A stretch of DNA of 7,052 nt, taken from the NCBI GenBank assembly GCA_009996555.1, contig JAACZX010000516.1:1-7052 (forward strand), written 5' to 3'. The translations under genes and the position numbers were made by a program. This document shows, piece after piece, positions 5,783-7,052 of the stretch. Under the pieces are notes generated by a model, which worked only from the letters and a program-made list of their open reading frames with translations, did not search any database and was not told the origin of the DNA. Every line of letters begins with the position of its first letter. Positions within the stretch are counted from its first letter, which is position 1. The DNA comes from Chitinophagaceae bacterium (GTDB lineage: Bacteria; Bacteroidota; Bacteroidia; Chitinophagales; Chitinophagaceae).

Positions 5783-7052
5783 TCAACGGAGTGTTTTAAT
5801 AATCCCGATGCGGAAACCATAATCCACCAGGTGCTCCTTAATTGGGTAACCTTCCTGTGAGTTAGAGAATAGTTGGTAACGAAGCTGAGGACCTGCCTGC
5901 AGCTGAATATCTTTCATATTCCAACGAAGGAAGGTTTCAAGTGAAGAGTTGAGATTCAGATTGCTTAAAAGGTCAGGGGCCTTTATGTATTTTTCAAAAT
6001 TATTTGTGAGCAAATAACCCGAAGCAGACAGCAGATAAGTAGGCTGAACATTTGTTGCTAAATGCCATTGCAGGCTGCGTTTACCGGCAAGTTTAAATTC
6101 AAAGCCAACAGGTATTGACAATTGATAGGTTTCATTTGCTACCTCATCGCTTTTGGCAAAGGCGCTGTTCTGAGTATTGAGTGATGTTACACGCTGAATA
6201 ACGCCGGTGTTGTTATTTAATACTACTGTTGCCAGTTGCGGTGCAGCACGGAATACTTCTACATTATAACGGGTATAATTGATCTGTAAACCGGTTCTGA
6301 AATGAATGTTCTTCGACAGCGGTAACAGAAGAGCACCGCCAAATTCAAAACCAAGAGAAGGGGTGTGCCTTGCTACCTGGTCTGGGTTTTGTTGGTTAAG
6401 GTTACCAAAGTTTATTTTGTTATCACTGTAAAGCACACGGTAACTGGCTGAAGAAGTAATGTAAAACTGAAGCTTTTTATAAAGTCTGGCATCAGCATTA
6501 ATAACCGGAATGTTTACTTCAAGTTGACTTGGAACTGTATTAGCAGGTACATGCTCAACCGTTGTAACAGATGTTTCAACCTTATCAGAAACTATCGGGT
6601 TGATTTCAATATTATTATTGTCAGAAAGGATGACAGATGGAACTTCTAATGAAGGTTCAGAAACGACCGTATTCAGTTCTACAGTTGCTTTTGTAAGTGA
6701 TGGAATTTCTTCATCGGTAACAGGTACAGGAGAAACATTGTTGTTTTCTTCTTCAATAATATTTTCGTTTGCCTGTATAAGCACTGGCAGCTCCTGCTGG
6801 TTTTGCTGCGACCTCCTTATAGAAGTAATAGGAATAACTTTTGCAGAATTGCTTACAGCAGCAATTTTGGTTTGCTCTGCTTCATTGCCTGAAAGTTTAT
6901 TACTGAGTGAAGCCTGATTTTCTTTATTTACAGATTGCTCGTCGGAAGTTGAAATGGCAAAGCCTAATAATAAAACAGCGCTAAGACCGATGGATTTAAG
7001 ATTGAAAGGGCGGTTTTGTTTGCGGATTCTTTTCTGGATGTTTTCCCACGAC
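5783..7052 (-). CDS. Outer-membrane beta-barrel protein with inner-membrane anchor (5' end outside window)
   Basis: The frame is open to the right edge, giving 422 visible residues without the start. In order: a basic segment SWENIQKRIRKQNR (visible residues 1-14), a single hydrophobic helix (~19-34), a long acidic, Ser/Thr/Val/Asn-rich linker without evident fold (~35-188), and a C-terminal domain (~190-422) of alternating strands with many aromatic residues and Asn/Gly turns, ending YGFRIGIIKTLR. The last part fits the PorT-like/outer-membrane beta-barrel families (PF13568 type) common in Bacteroidota. The W-x-x-I-x-x-R-I motif before the helix is typical of proteins in this phylum often encoded next to ECF sigma factors; that neighbour, if present, is out of view. 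The GTG at 6782-6784 could be called as a start but would cut off the anchor. The helix could also act as a signal peptide cut near A-I-S. Function is unknown. Confidence 0.85.
   Translation of the reverse strand, partial: SWENIQKRIRKQNRPFNLKSIGLSAVLLLGFAISTSDEQSVNKENQASLSNKLSGNEAEQTKIAAVSNSAKVIPITSIRRSQQNQQELPVLIQANENIIEEENNNVSPVPVTDEEIPSLTKATVELNTVVSEPSLEVPSVILSDNNNIEINPIVSDKVETSVTTVEHVPANTVPSQLEVNIPVINADARLYKKLQFYITSSASYRVLYSDNKINFGNLNQQNPDQVARHTPSLGFEFGGALLLPLSKNIHFRTGLQINYTRYNVEVFRAAPQLATVVLNNNTGVIQRVTSLNTQNSAFAKSDEVANETYQLSIPVGFEFKLAGKRSLQWHLATNVQPTYLLSASGYLLTNNFEKYIKAPDLLSNLNLNSSLETFLRWNMKDIQLQAGPQLRYQLFSNSQEGYPIKEHLVDYGFRIGIIKTLR

Noticed and set aside
6782..6819. Perfect AAGGAGGT on the - strand (6811-6818) upstream of a GTG codon, suggesting an internal start
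   Set aside because: The spacing to the GTG is about 26 bases, far too long, and Bacteroidota rarely use such sites. The frame is open across it to the window edge and encodes a membrane anchor, so it is read as Ile-Arg-Arg codons.
6600..6917. 105-codon open frame on the + strand
   Set aside because: It lies antisense to the linker of the beta-barrel protein. The Ser/Thr/Val-rich composition of that linker keeps the opposite strand open; the product has no recognisable features.

Overview
The window reads as chromosomal DNA from a Bacteroidota bacterium, most likely of the Chitinophagaceae or a close relative. The support is a gldL-gldM-gldN cluster (type IX secretion / gliding machinery, restricted to this phylum), A-rich translation starts without Shine-Dalgarno sites, a lipoprotein with a loose Bacteroidota-type lipobox, and a beta-barrel protein with an N-terminal inner-membrane anchor of the kind common in this group. 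The family assignment is an inference from sequence style; I ran no search.

Layout. From 1 to 3088 on the + strand: the 3' end of gldL, then complete gldM and gldN, closely spaced and evidently one operon whose start (probably gldK) lies to the left. GldL and GldM form the proton-driven inner-membrane motor. GldM spans the periplasm towards the ring to which GldN belongs. A strong intrinsic terminator closes the operon at 3107-3132. From 3338 to the right edge everything is on the - strand, in transcription order: a large beta-barrel protein (5' end outside the window), a small lipoprotein of unknown function, and uvrC (nucleotide excision repair). The lipoprotein and uvrC overlap by 4 bases (ATGA), so they are probably translationally coupled.

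The two operons converge on a 249-bp intergenic region (3089-3337). Besides the gldN terminator it holds a second hairpin with T-runs on both sides, usable in both directions. Just upstream of this is a match to the Bacteroidota promoter (TTG-N19-TATCTTCG) whose -33 box overlaps a perfect 7-bp dyad. The ~64 nt between the predicted start point and the T-run can fold from end to end into two adjacent hairpins. I propose this as a possible small RNA; it is the least explained part of the window, but the evidence is only structural.

The genes themselves are mostly well-known families. No mobile elements, CRISPR arrays, tRNA or rRNA genes were seen.
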